From Gnetum montanum (taxonomy: Eukaryota; Streptophyta; Gnetopsida; Gnetales; Gnetaceae): DNA of 64,000 nucleotides. Positions 53,861 to 64,000 of the stretch are shown piece after piece. Each line of letters opens with the position of its first letter. Position 1 is the first letter of the stretch. Location: the NCBI GenBank assembly GCA_015680685.1, contig MNCI01016273.1:1294273-1358272 (forward strand). The letters run 5' to 3'. The notes under the pieces are model-generated. The model saw nothing but the letters and a program-made list of their open reading frames with translations. It had not been told where the DNA came from and searched no databases. The position numbers were made by a program, and so were the translations under genes.

Positions 53861-56824
53861 TAACCTGAATTTCAATATCATGAAATACTAGGGGTGTCGA
53901 CTTCTCCTCCCTTGGTGAGGGAGGAATCATCACTACATGGATAGATTCCTCATTAGCATGAATGTCCTCACTAATGAGGATGGAAGTTGACATTTTGACT
54001 AGTGCCTCATGATGTGTGGTAGAAGTCATGATCAGGTCATACAATCTTAGAGTTGTATTTTTTTCCTTAAGGGATTACTTGACTTGGTCCATTGCATTGA
54101 GGAAGTTTTTTTTGTTGGCCATGGACTTGTCACCCTAGTTGTGCTTTACTTATTTCATGCATCCTAAAATGTGAACTTCAAATTTAGGTTGTGGTTGTTG
54201 TCGCTTTTCCTTATTGTTCTAGCTATGGGATTTAGGGTCCTCTTATGGCTTGTTGGTTGAAATCAGTTAGGAAGAGAAGGTCATGGGTATAGCCAAAACA
54301 AAAGTCAACTTCAGTGGATCCACTTCCTTTTGTGCCTCTGTCTACTTGTCATCCTTACTAGTAGGCTTTTGGTTATGCTTTTTCTTTTTCTTGGTTGATT
54401 TTTTTTGGTTGTTGGTCTTTGGTTATGATGAAGAGGTAGTAGCATTAGCCACCACAAGAGGTCGTTGTGCAGTTAGTTGGAATATGACTAGTTGGGTTAT
54501 TTTAGGCTAGGAAACCTTGATGAAAAAAGGTTCCCTTAGAGGTGCTCGTGATGGTACTCTTATAAAAAAGGGGAATCTTGAGCTGGTGGAAGCTAAATAA
54601 GCCTTTTGATCATAAGGGGAGACTTGTATCATGACTGGTTCTTTTGAGGATCTTGGATTGTCATCAATGATGAATGTTGAAATAACATAAGGAATGTCAT
54701 TAACACTCAATGGGTCTTTGTATACCTACATCGACTAGTTTTTTGGCTATACTAGGTTTCATGCATCTAAGACTAGCTACTCCCTATTTATCATCCTATT
54801 TAGGCCATCCTTTAGCTTAAGTTAGAAGTTTGTGTCATCACCAAGAAGTTGGTGATAATGGAAAAAGCAATCTAACTTAATGTACTTATGTAGTTGTGGG
54901 TTATCCTTTATTGCTCGAGTGGGATCTTTGGCTATTTCACATAGCCTATCATGCTTCTTTTATAAAGATTCAAACATCTTCTTGTACTGAATATGCCCAC
55001 TTATCAAAAGTTGGTCTAACAGCTCTGATGGTTTTAATGGTAGTGTAGTGTATTTAGACCTATCCTTTCTTTCAAAATTCAATTTAGTTGTTGCCAATGC
55101 AGTGGCCCCAAAGTTTTATTGTTGGTTATTACAATCATTAGTGGGGGATTTAGGTGGTTCATGGTCTTTTCTTCTTTGGTCACACTTGTTCTAACCATAT
55201 TGTTTTGTTGATTCTTTTCTTTTTCTCTCTATGTGTGTTAACTTTTATATGCTATGTAGGCTAAATTGTGACCAGCCTTCATAGCATCCTCTATATTCTT
55301 AGTTTTGGAAAATGCTTGGTTGAAGCACTATGGGTCAATATAGTAAAGCTTGGACTTGATAAAGTTGTTCATTGTTGCCTTGAATATGGCTAAAAGATGG
55401 ACCTCAATGATAGGCTCTGATATTTTATTTAGCAGTCCATTCCACCATTGAATGAACTTTTGTATAGGCTTAAGGAGTTCCTAATTAACCTTCATGAATT
55501 GATCAAGTGTGGAATTAAGCTTGAAGTTATACTTTAAGTGATTAACAAACTAAGCTATCAAGTCTTTTGGAGAGGATATGAATCCTCTAGGTAAGGTACA
55601 ACACTAATCAACTACTTTCCCAATCATGGAAATATGGAAAATCCTCATGATGGTATGAGGCCATGATTGTAAGAGTAAGCATTTAGATTGAAAGGTAATA
55701 AGGTGAGCATTGGGATCACCTTCTATATTATTGTTGCTAAATTAGGGAATAGGGACAGCAAGAGGGAGTGTCAAGGGTGAGATCACAAGACTAACGGGAT
55801 CATCCTAGTAGAAGTCCATAATCTTGAAAATTTGTGAAGTAGAGGCTTTAAGCTTCTTCAACTCCTTTGTTAGGTCTTGGATCATCTAGAAGGCTTGATC
55901 CAAATCCTACAATGGACCTATTGGTTGTGGAGCTTGCACATATGTTTATGGCATCTATTTTGAGGCTTGTGGTCTTGATATTGCTTGCAAGATAGAACTT
56001 AGTGGTTTTGTTATAATTGTAGCTTGTGGGCCAAACAATGAGAAGGATGTTTATGCTAGTACCTGAGGCACAAATGGGATAAATGGGGTGTGTGACTCTT
56101 GAGTTTCTTAGGGTTACATAGTAGATCCCACATGGGCAATTAATGGATTTATGGTGGTGAAAACCACCATTGACAGTTGTACATATTGAAGCTATGTGAC
56201 AAAAGGCATTGATGGGTTATAGGTCATGAGCTGTGTCATTGAATGAGTTTGATGCATGGCTATGACTAGTGTGGGATCAATTGTGATATAGTAGGAGGGA
56301 GTGGAAAATGGTAGCATCATGCCCATGGATAAAATAAAGAAATTAGAGGAAGGTGCTATGACCTTGGGGGATGTTTATTGGAACAATCCTCCTAGGATGT
56401 TTTTGAACTAAGATTCTACCCTAAATTCAACCTCCTCTTCTTGCTATTTCTTTGAGCTATGTTTGTCATCCTCTTCCTCCATCTTAATCAATTAGGATAA
56501 GATACTTGCATAGATATCAATTAGAGGCATTCTTTTCATAGGGGAAAGGGATGTAGTCCTTACCATTATGGTGGATGAGTTTGAACTCCCTTTTAGCTTC
56601 TACTTTCAAATGTGGATCAACATGCTAGTATGTATTTTGGTGTAAATGAACTTATATTAGTATTCATTTATGGCTTCAAAATTAGGAATTTTCTCCCTGA
56701 CCCTTAAAGACTACCTACATTTAATGATAGTAGGTTTTTTGAGGTCATAGACCCTCATGGCGTGTTGGCTAGGACCTTCGCCAATGAAGGTGAGGGGCAA
56801 CTTGGTGGACTATTGGAAAGACAT
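53861..56824 (-). pseudogene. gag and start of protease, element F (right of element G)
   Basis: Proposed start near 56824. HAMRVYDLKKP and KFIYTKI parallel the N-terminus of G gag. The core is EGDPNAHLITFQSKCLLLQSWPH near 55730-55660 and LNSTLDQFMKVN, IQKFIQWWNGLLNKI, INPxCFNQAFSKTKNIEDAMKAG to about 55260. The finger FFHYHQLLGDDTNF (about 54860-54820) has lost its Cys residues. MYDLIMTSTTHHEALVKM...FHDIEIQVNP (54044-53853) is the pre-protease part, equal to G 49419-49250. The protease proper resumes left of G at 36530. Confidence 0.8.
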
Positions 56825-57704
56825 GATTATTTTATCAAAAATGGCTTCAAAAAGGCTATAAAAAGTAAAAATTGAAGCAAATTCTAACAAGTCAAATTCA
56901 AAAATGATAAAATAAGGCAAAAATGGAATACTTTCTATAATTAGTATGTACGGTGTAATGGGGGCTTATCCTTTTATCAAAAATAGAAAGTTGTGAAAGT
57001 TGGTATTAAGCCTTATCCATGCTAGCCTCCCAACTACCTCTATGCTAGGCATCATAGGGAGGGGATGGGAAAAGAATGGGAGTGAGATGAAGAGAATCTC
57101 ACACCTTATAATCCAATGTTGATGAGAGGGGAATGCTAAAAACTCAACTGAAAAGTTTGGTAGTTTTCACTAGGAATTGGTTTTGGTAAGTTGCCAATTT
57201 TCTTAGCTTGGAAAGATGGGAGGAAAGCTAACTTTCAAAAGTTGGATGATTTCTAGAAGGGTTTCACCATCCACTTTGGTAACTAAAAAAATTGGTAGAG
57301 AAAAGGGAAATAAGGGGAAAGGTTGCAACATTGTCCTTGGAATGAAAAATTCACAACAACTATTATGAAAGTTACCACCTAACCACTTGCAACATCTACA
57401 TTATAGTTTTAGTTACAAGGAGGAAGGGGCAGCATTAATTATTTAGAGATTTTGGTGAGATGCCAATAGTGGCCTTGAAATTCATATCAACCACTATGAA
57501 AATCTTGAAAACCCAAACACCTACAACTTCCACACTAGGCTTTGATTGCAGGGGGGATGCATTGCAATGTTGTTTGATGTAATAATTCAAAGGTTTTGAA
57601 GCAACACATTGCAAATTTTAGAATGGTAGGAAAAATTGGCAATGATGGTCACAAGATTGAAAATAGAAATCAAGTAAAGGCCATCCTTATAGTGTTAAGA
57701 AAAC
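56825..57704 (-). other. 5' untranslated leader and decayed primer site of element F
   Basis: Non-coding. At 57680-57697 the minus strand reads TAACACTATAAGGATGG, which lines up with TGGTGCTAGAAGGAGGG of element G at the same distance from the LTR, with about two thirds of the bases kept. The region 57000-57060 has CCATGCTAG words like those of the satellite-like array. Confidence 0.55.
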
Positions 57705-59252
57705 TATTGTGACAAGAAAAATTGATCACTGCAAAAAGTGAGAGATTTAGCATAGCAGCCTCAAGCCTGAATCCCTAGGGCCTCTAGAAGTGGTGGGATT
57801 CAGGGTACCCTAGCTAGTTTGGTAGATCAACTAAGGACTTTAGGAAATTCAAAATCAATGATGTAAATAATAATGAAAAAAATTTATAGATCTATAAAAC
57901 AAAAAAAATGCAGATTGCACACAAAAATGAAAATTTAAAAACTTTATTAAAATAATAAAGTAAGAGTTCCAAAAATATGTATAATAAATGCCCGTGAGAA
58001 AGCAAAGGAGGGTTCACTAAGGTAGGAGTTCAAGTCTTGTTTAAGTCAATGTGATTTACTCCATGATTCAAATACCAAGCCACTCTTGATGCATTTTAAT
58101 CTACTCTATTGCAAACTATAAATTTGAAATTTTGGTTATTAACGTTGGTGAGAAAAGTAAGCAATTTACCTTCTAGACTACTCCACACTGAGGGTTGGAA
58201 GCCCTAGAAATGCAAAGTTGATACCAAAAGTTCAAAGTCTCATAGTGATAGAATTATAATGCTTCCATGCTAGGGTTCAAGAGAATGTAAGCATGTGAGA
58301 TTATAAGAGCTCTTGAGTGCTTGAAGTATGGAACTATTTCCTAGAAAATGTATGCATGCATCAATGTATTCAAGTTCCAAAAAAAATGTGAAGCCTCTAA
58401 ATGGTGTTTAAGGCTGGTTTTATAGTTTTTAGGGACATGAATGGAGCTGCAAAATGGCTATTATTGGGTTTTAATTTGGCTAAAAAATGATTACAAATTG
58501 GTTGTAATTTGACTACAAATTCCTACCTTGTATAGGTAAGATGGATGTTTAAATTTTGGGGCTTATCATATATAGTAAATTCCTTTCCCTCCATGGCCAT
58601 TTTTTTTAATATAAATAGTAACAGGGGTACATCTTCTACACTAGAGATGAATCTTCCATGTTGGGCCTTTCGCCATCTTTGTTGAAGTGGCTAGTCAACA
58701 TTGGAGTGCATGGTGTATTGAATTTTAGCTTTTGTGACTTTCACACTAAGGGCATGCATTTTACACACTGCAAGTATAGGCTCTAAGTTGGGTGGGGGGT
58801 GGGGATGGGAGGAAACTTCTATGCTAAGTGGGAAAGGTTTCCAAGTTGTGCATGTAGTCTCCAAGTTGAGGGAAAAAGTTTCCAAGCTAAGGGGAAACCC
58901 CCATCTTTCCATGTTAGGGATAGGTGAGATCTACCTCCTTGCAAGTTTTTCTAGCATAGAAAAATATATACCCCCCATAAAACCCATAAAATTGTCATTT
59001 TTGACATTACAAAAGGTAATTTTGACCACCCCCCCAAAGTCAAAATATAGATAGTAGGTGACATTTTTCACTTGGAGAATGACACTTTGACCTATTATGA
59101 GGCATTTTTTAGCCCCAAAAGTATGGAATATGTGATATTTCCCCTCATGGGTTACAATCATCACATTTATAATGAAGTTTGGCTTGAGTTGCATGGGGTG
59201 AAAGCTACATGATGGAAATTGTCTACAACATATAGAATTTTGTGGTGTTTCA
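57705..59252 (-). repeat. 5' LTR of element F (1.5 kb)
   Basis: Plus-strand ends TATTGTGACAAG (TG changed to TA) and GTGGTGTTTCA. It pairs with 20852-22347 throughout. Followed by TAAGG, the target duplication. The two LTRs differ visibly more than those of element G. Confidence 0.9.
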
Positions 59253-59257
59253 TAAGG

Positions 59258-59742
59258 CTTATAGAAAGATGGATCATGCTAGTAATGCATCTTTAAACCT
59301 TTAAGAAAGATTTATGTATTTTTACATTTAATTCATAAAACCTTGGATTTATGAGAAAATTAGAAAAACTTAAGATAAAAATCCTTCACATTCTTCTCAT
59401 CTTCCCTTAAGTGTTTCATCTTTATAATGGCTCCTTGTCTTTGCTTACATTGTTTATATTTCTACCTTAACATGTATTGCATTAATATTCATTCCCTTAC
59501 TTTCATTCCATTTTTTATGAAAAAAATTGAAACTTTTTTTCATCAAATCGAAGTTGCACCCTCAAATTTTGATTTAGTAATTAATACACTAAGATAATTG
59601 TGCATATTCTCCAATTCAAAATTCTTGTTAATTATTTTTAATCATGACTTAAATGCATGAGAACAATACATATCATTCAAGGATTTAAGCTTAATGTAAG
59701 AAAGCCTTGATGCATTTCTAAATGCTCTTGCAAGTATAGTCT
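59258..59742 (-). pseudogene. Element E, gag N-terminal part (right of element F)
   Basis: Minus strand: KHLREDEKNVKDFYLKFF.FSHKSKVL and IFLKGLKMHY.HDPSFYKP match the chromovirus gag block (LRQGxxSVxEYxxEFxxLL...FLxGLxxEI) and run up to the TAAGG duplication. At 20851 the next block (LNKAYDI...) continues. This proves the order of insertion. Confidence 0.6.
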
Positions 59743-60549
59743 TGATGAGCCACGATATCGTGTACGCAATATCGCATATGCAATATCACATCCACCACGC
59801 AATATTGCGTCCTGCCTCATCTTCTATAAATAAGAGGTGGCACCCTTGGTTCCAAGGCAATTAGACTTAGACCCTTAGCTAGACTCTTGTAGTTTTGTTA
59901 TTCTAGAGGTAGAATTATTTCTATGTTCCCCCAGTAGGATTCATAGAGTGAACGGATCTTTATTGGAGCAATTTGTACCTGAGCACAATTTTGTGTACAA
60001 CAATAAAGATGAACTTTATGATAAACTTTATAGCATACATACTAAGATAATTAGTAATTAATTATTGTTTAATTCTTTCCTAGCTAATTAATATCTCTCT
60101 CAACCTTCAACCCCCTTAGTTAAATACACTCAATACGACTGCTTCGAGCATGCGTGTAGCGCTTGGTAACCTAGTAACGATTAGCGTTTGGTAATCCCAA
60201 CAACGTTGCACTGGTTTAGGATGTGTACGGCAAGTGGGAATGGATACTAGTGTTAGGAACATTTAGAAACTAGTTAATGAATAGTTAATGTAAGTTAGCC
60301 ACTTATTTCTCTCTCCCTCTCCTTTATTAGCAGAAGACATAAAAAATACAAAGCTATAAAAATCATATACCTCAAGCTTACTTAACCATACAACCGTGAC
60401 AATACAAGTAAGTTTGGGAAGATAACGATTGATTAACCTTGAGTGTTACATTAAGGCACGTAAGCACTTAGTCCTTGGAGTTCGATCAGATCGTGTGTGA
60501 AATGCTCGTATTCATATGGTTGAGTGTAGGGGTACCTCGCCAGTCATCA
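59743..60549 (+). repeat. 5' LTR of element C (807 bp)
   Basis: TGATGAGCC...CAGTCATCA, with the same order of landmarks as B (TATA, AGAGGTGG, GGATCTTTATT, TTTGGTAA, GGTTTAGG.TGTG.ACGG). One T separates it from the primer site. Confidence 0.88.
59751..59832 (+). promoter_or_regulatory. U3 promoter of element C: palindromes and TATA box
   Basis: CACGATATCGTG (perfect 12-bp palindrome, 59751-59762), then GCAATATCGC, GCAATATCAC and GCAATATTGC, then TATAAATA at 59825-59832 followed by AGAGG. Several CpGs of the ideal palindrome are already TpG or CpA. Confidence 0.68.
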
Positions 60550-60550
60550 T

Positions 60551-60568
60551 TGGCGTCGTTGCTAGGGA
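60551..60568 (+). other. Primer binding site of element C (tRNA-Asp)
   Basis: TGGCGTCGTTGCTAGGGA matches the A site at 15 of 18 positions, all differences being C-to-T or G-to-A. Confidence 0.88.
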
Positions 60569-60684
60569 CTCAGTTGTTTTTGTGTTGTGTAGAACATAGG
60601 AATCATTCATATCATTGGAACATCAGAATGAGCCCTTAGGGTTAATCAAAGAAAGACAGTACATTACACACCAAACAAGAAAAG

Positions 60685-62810
60685 ATGTCTTCTTCTTTAA
60701 ATAAGAGCACTTCACCACCAAGGACTAACACAAGAGGTAGTTGGCAGCATAATACACATAACTAGGATCTGCTAGTTTCTCAACAGTTTCATTTGGTATA
60801 TACTCAACCTGATGAGTATGTACCCAATTTCACCTTTATTCTCCACCAATATGAACAATTGCATTGGAGAGACTTGGAGGGTAACATAGTGTTGCCTCCA
60901 GACTAATCAGTTCCCAACATGCTCCTTCATGCTCTCACACAAATAGCATGTTACTTTTATATGCAGAATATGTTGCGTGCAATCATGACTCAAGGGACTA
61001 TCATCCCACATAAGCACAACATCAAAGGGACTTGCGATAGAAGATATACCATACATCCTTGAAGGGTAAATGGCCCCATGACACTCCACATGTTTTGAGT
61101 GAAATTGAGGATGATGAACCTGCTTCAATAGGTTCCCCACAAAACAATGTTCCTCCTCCTAACATTGGTCAGGAGATAGTGTATCATAACCTTCACTCCA
61201 CTATTCATAACCCTGGTTCTGATACCCATGAACATGAAGTGTTTGATAAAGGAACAAAAACACACAATAAGGGTGAACGTTCTGATCGTGATCATGATCG
61301 AGGTTGAGACCATCTAAGAGAAGGAAGAAAACACCATCATGGAAATGGTTCTCCTTCTTCTTCATCTTCATCATCATCTTCACCCTCTCCTTCAATGTCC
61401 AGACATAGTCATAGGAAAACCAATCGTGAGGATAAAGGAAAATAAAGTGAAAGACATCGATGAGACAGTAAAGAATGAGGACAAGGGCACTCTAAGGAAT
61501 GAAGGCATAGAAAAAGGAAGAGTAGGGAACTGCTTAGACACCATAGATGCTATGAACGAGACGATCATGAAAAGCCCCTACTCATAACTAGACTCATGCT
61601 AGATATAACAAAGGTCATAAGAGTTCCAACAAGGCATCAAAAAGATAGTAGGATCAAGAGGTTAGACATGAACAACATCCCTCGATTTGAACGAGGATAC
61701 AATGCTGATCCTCAGAATCATTTACAAGCATTCCATAATGCATGTGCCTTGCAAAACATAGAAAATTAATGGCAAAAACTGAAGTTGTTCCCAAGGACAC
61801 TAGTGAAAGAAGCTGAAAGCTAGTATCAGTTCTTAGAACTAGAATCCATTCAAAGGTGGAGTACAATGTTAGAATTATTCAATGATAAGTACCCAACGTA
61901 CTCCTGAGTGTCTAACTTGAGGAAGCAAATCCAAGGATGGAAGTAAGGAAATCATGAACCCTTGGATGCTACCATGGGCTTCTGTTACGCATTGTTACAT
62001 CGTTGCCCTAGCCATGGTTATTCATAGCAGGATCAACTACGTCATCTTGTGGATGGACTTAGACATGAAACAAGAAGAAGCCTTGGGACATATGCCCAAG
62101 TAAGGTTATTGGAGCTTAAGTCTCATCAAATTCATAGACTACTAGAGCAATTTGCCAAAGAAGAAGGTGAGCTATGAAAGAGAGAAAGTGTGAAAGAATA
62201 CAACCGAGATCCTTCCCTCTGAAAAGGGGAGTGAGATTTTGTGAGAAAGAAGAAGAGTCACCACTCGAAGAGATGGTGAATAGGAAAACTTTGGCTCTCC
62301 AAAAGTTAACAATAGAAGTATCGACAAAGGTAGACCAAATGTGGGACTCCCTGGATAGAAGGTTTGAAACTATTCTTAAAATTATAGAGGATTCTAGGGA
62401 GTGAGGTAGACAAAAAGAAGAAAGAGAGAAGTGGAAAATGCACGTAACAAGGATAAGGGCAAAATGGCCATCATAGAAGAGGTTGTGGATTCATACACGG
62501 AAAATGATAGTGGTTGCAAGATATGCCAATACGACCATCCTAAGGGATGTTTCCTAGTGATCTCACATCTACAAGAGTCTAGGGTGTATGCACTCAACCC
62601 ATGACTAAATAAACAACAAGCACCCCAACGGTTACCTTTTTCCCAAGGTAACCCAAGGCAGTTCCACCAACCTTCAGCATATTATCCAAGTGGAACTCCA
62701 CCACAACCTATTGAGCAACATCAATAGTGGAAATACCAATAGTCATGGGGGATGCCACCACCAAGGCAACAATACCCTTACTAGCAACCTGACCCATATG
62801 GCTACTATGT
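60685..62810 (+). pseudogene. gag of element C
   Basis: Start ATG 60685 (MSSSLNKSTSPPR). Blocks in order: YVPNFTFILHQYEQLHW, an open piece at 61059-61307 with GSPQNNVPPPNIGQE, a Ser-rich stretch, NDKYPTYS.VSNLRKQIQGW near 61885-61940, LHRCPSHGY, RRSLGTYAQVRLLELK near 62075-62120, the open 62174-62404 (SPLEEMVNRKTLALQKLTIEVSTKVDQMWDSL, a region relatives share), and the finger CKICQYDHPKGC (62515-62555), CX2CX3HX3C intact. Frameshifts near 60960, 61310 and 62410 and numerous stops. Confidence 0.82.
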
Positions 62811-64000
62811 GCAGCATCCAATCTCTCCATGTGACTCTGTTAGTCACGTTACACCACAACATCACTACCAAGCCCATGAGTATTATAGAATTCCTTCTCC
62901 TAGGGAGGATAACCCAAAAATATACCATCCTTCAAATCCATCCATAGCTCTCACACCAATAGCTCGATTACCACCCTCTCGAGCAATGTAAGGGGAACTC
63001 CCTACTCAACCGCAGCAACACAATGCCACAAGGGCTATGAATCCTTAACCCACTGCTGGTTTTGAAAATCGTATAAATAAAAAACCTTTTTTTAGAACCA
63101 ATACTTATAACCACAAGATGTTGAACCTCTGAACGCCTCCCCATCAAATAAGGTTTCAGAGCTCCCTTTGAACCAAACACTGAGCTCAATGCATACGGTT
63201 ATGTTAACACATGCCGTTACTAACTAGATCAAGGTTGGCCACCTTTCCAGGAAATTCATTGATCCTAGAAGCCCTCTAATCTATCTCAAATCATTGGGAA
63301 TGATCCATGCAAAGCTCTTCTAGACTCAGGTTTTGGAGTCAACTTAATATCACAAGAAATGTACAAAGCCTAGAACCTGCCTCCATTAAAGAATAGCAAT
63401 ATTCACCTAGAGCTGGCTAACCAGTCCATCACTATTCCCTTGGAACTGGTGGAGGACATCATCACCACTGTGTGTGGGTGGTCATACCTAGCTGATTTCC
63501 TAGTGATACAAATGAATAATGGTAAAGTGGACTTTCCAATAATAATGTGAAGGGCATGGCTAAGTACTATAGATGCACACCTCAGAATCCACAATCTTTC
63601 CCTAGAAATATCTAAGGAGAACACTTTTGAAAGATCAAGAAGAAGAAGGTTCCATGCATCACATACAGTGATACAGGGTGCAATTGCATGTAGAGATCAT
63701 GGGTTTTAAAAAGTTTAGCATTGCCTACATGAAACTAGTGTGCACAAAACATTGACATACAAAAGTGCCTATATGCAGCAGCCACACAACAAGAAGACAC
63801 CCAGTGGTTGATAGCTAATCAAGAGAGCAACTCACTAACATGCATGGAACTAACTGAGGGAATAACTTGCACTTACATAGAAAGCATAGATGCACTAGAG
63901 TAAGTATGTTGCCAACTTCAAAGCCTTAACCTTGAAAACATCAATTGGGGGAAGTTGAAAATTCCTAAAAAATTCAAACAAGAGCCCCTAGAATTGAAAT
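62811..64000 (+). pseudogene. Linker and protease of element C
   Basis: A Pro-rich linker (HPISPCDSVSHVTPQHH) is followed by the protease: KALLDSGFGVNLISQEMYKA (active site DSG, about 63310-63365), LANQSITIPLELVEDIITTVCGW, YLADFLVIQMNNGKVDFPIIM.RAWLSTIDA (about 63480-63570). The remaining frame is a linker towards RT, ending at the window edge. C has DSG where A and B have DLG. Confidence 0.8.

Larger units (their letters stand above)
20852..59252 (-). mobile_element. Outer element F: Tat/Ogre-like giant retrotransposon, interrupted by element G
   Basis: Two LTRs (20852-22347 and 57705-59252) are flanked by exact 5-bp TAAGG duplications (20847-20851 and 59253-59257). Minus-strand order: 5' LTR at the right, decayed primer site, gag, protease, spacer with an antisense gene and a satellite-like array, RT, RNase H, second RNase H, integrase, polypurine tract, 3' LTR at the left. 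The total span is 38.4 kb, about 21 kb after removing element G. A second RNase H after the first marks the Tat lineage. It is clearly more decayed than G, consistent with G inserting into it. Target: gag of element E. Confidence 0.9.
59743..64000 (+). mobile_element. Element C: Athila-like element, 5' part
   Basis: LTR 59743-60549, primer site 60551-60568, gag from 60685 and protease to the window edge. Same family as A and B. At its last bases the frame reads KIPKKFKQEPLELK, the linker that precedes RT in Athila-type elements, so unlike B it may carry pol beyond the window. Inserted into gag of element E. Confidence 0.88.

Noticed and set aside
1-64000. Bacterial-type features (operons, ribosome binding sites, CRISPR, riboswitches) and tRNA or rRNA genes
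   Set aside because: Searched for by eye and not found; all recognisable content is plant LTR retrotransposon. The only tRNA-like sequences are the short primer sites.

Overview
The window reads as repeat-rich plant nuclear DNA from a large genome. It is AT-rich and packed with old, nested Ty3/gypsy LTR retrotransposons of kinds found only in plants: Athila-like elements with a tRNA-Asp primer site, Tat/Ogre-like giants with a second RNase H, and a chromovirus-like remnant. I see no host single-copy gene, rRNA, tRNA, CRISPR array or bacterial operon. The species cannot be named from this sequence. Almost every retroelement frame carries nonsense codons, most of them C-to-T or G-to-A changes of the kind expected from long-methylated DNA.

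Layout, left to right. (1) 1-3802, minus: 5' part of Athila-like element A (LTR, primer site, gag, start of protease), cut by the window edge. (2) 3803-about 7700, plus: decayed Athila-like element H with gag, protease, RNase H and integrase but no reverse transcriptase. (3) About 9600-10350 and 17474-19338, minus: element D, a very decayed relative of A, split by (4) element B, 10351-17468, plus, a 7.1-kb member of the A family with both LTRs, gag and protease but no pol. (5) 19339-20851 and 59258-59742, minus: chromovirus-like remnant E, whose gag is split by (6) outer element F, 20852-59252, minus, a Tat-lineage giant with 1.5-kb LTRs and an exact TAAGG target duplication. (7) Inner element G, 36531-53855, minus, 17.3 kb with 1.3-kb LTRs and an exact GGGAT duplication, sits inside the protease region of F. 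Without G, F is about 21 kb. (8) 59743-64000, plus: 5' part of element C, another A-family copy, cut by the window edge.

The two giants share one plan. Along the element (minus) strand the order is 5' LTR, primer site, gag, protease, a large spacer, reverse transcriptase, RNase H, second RNase H, integrase, polypurine tract and 3' LTR. In both, the spacer holds a long gene on the OPPOSITE strand (plus strand: 30075-35101 in F, 43441-47697 in G). The two copies can be modelled with eight exons each, at matching positions. The phases of introns 2 to 7 agree in both, and in G all seven introns join in phase apart from one 1-base break in exon 3. Its first domain looks like a plant FCP1/NIF-type HAD phosphatase that has lost its catalytic residues, and its end looks coiled-coil and acidic. 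This conserved, spliced, antisense gene is the most interesting thing in the window.

Other noteworthy structure: a roughly 3-kb array of diverged, about 188-bp satellite-like repeats inside F; short 'AGTTTAAGG' repeats at several intergenic sites of both giants; and CpG-rich palindrome clusters (GCGATATCGC type) just upstream of the TATA box in the LTRs of the A/B/C/D family.
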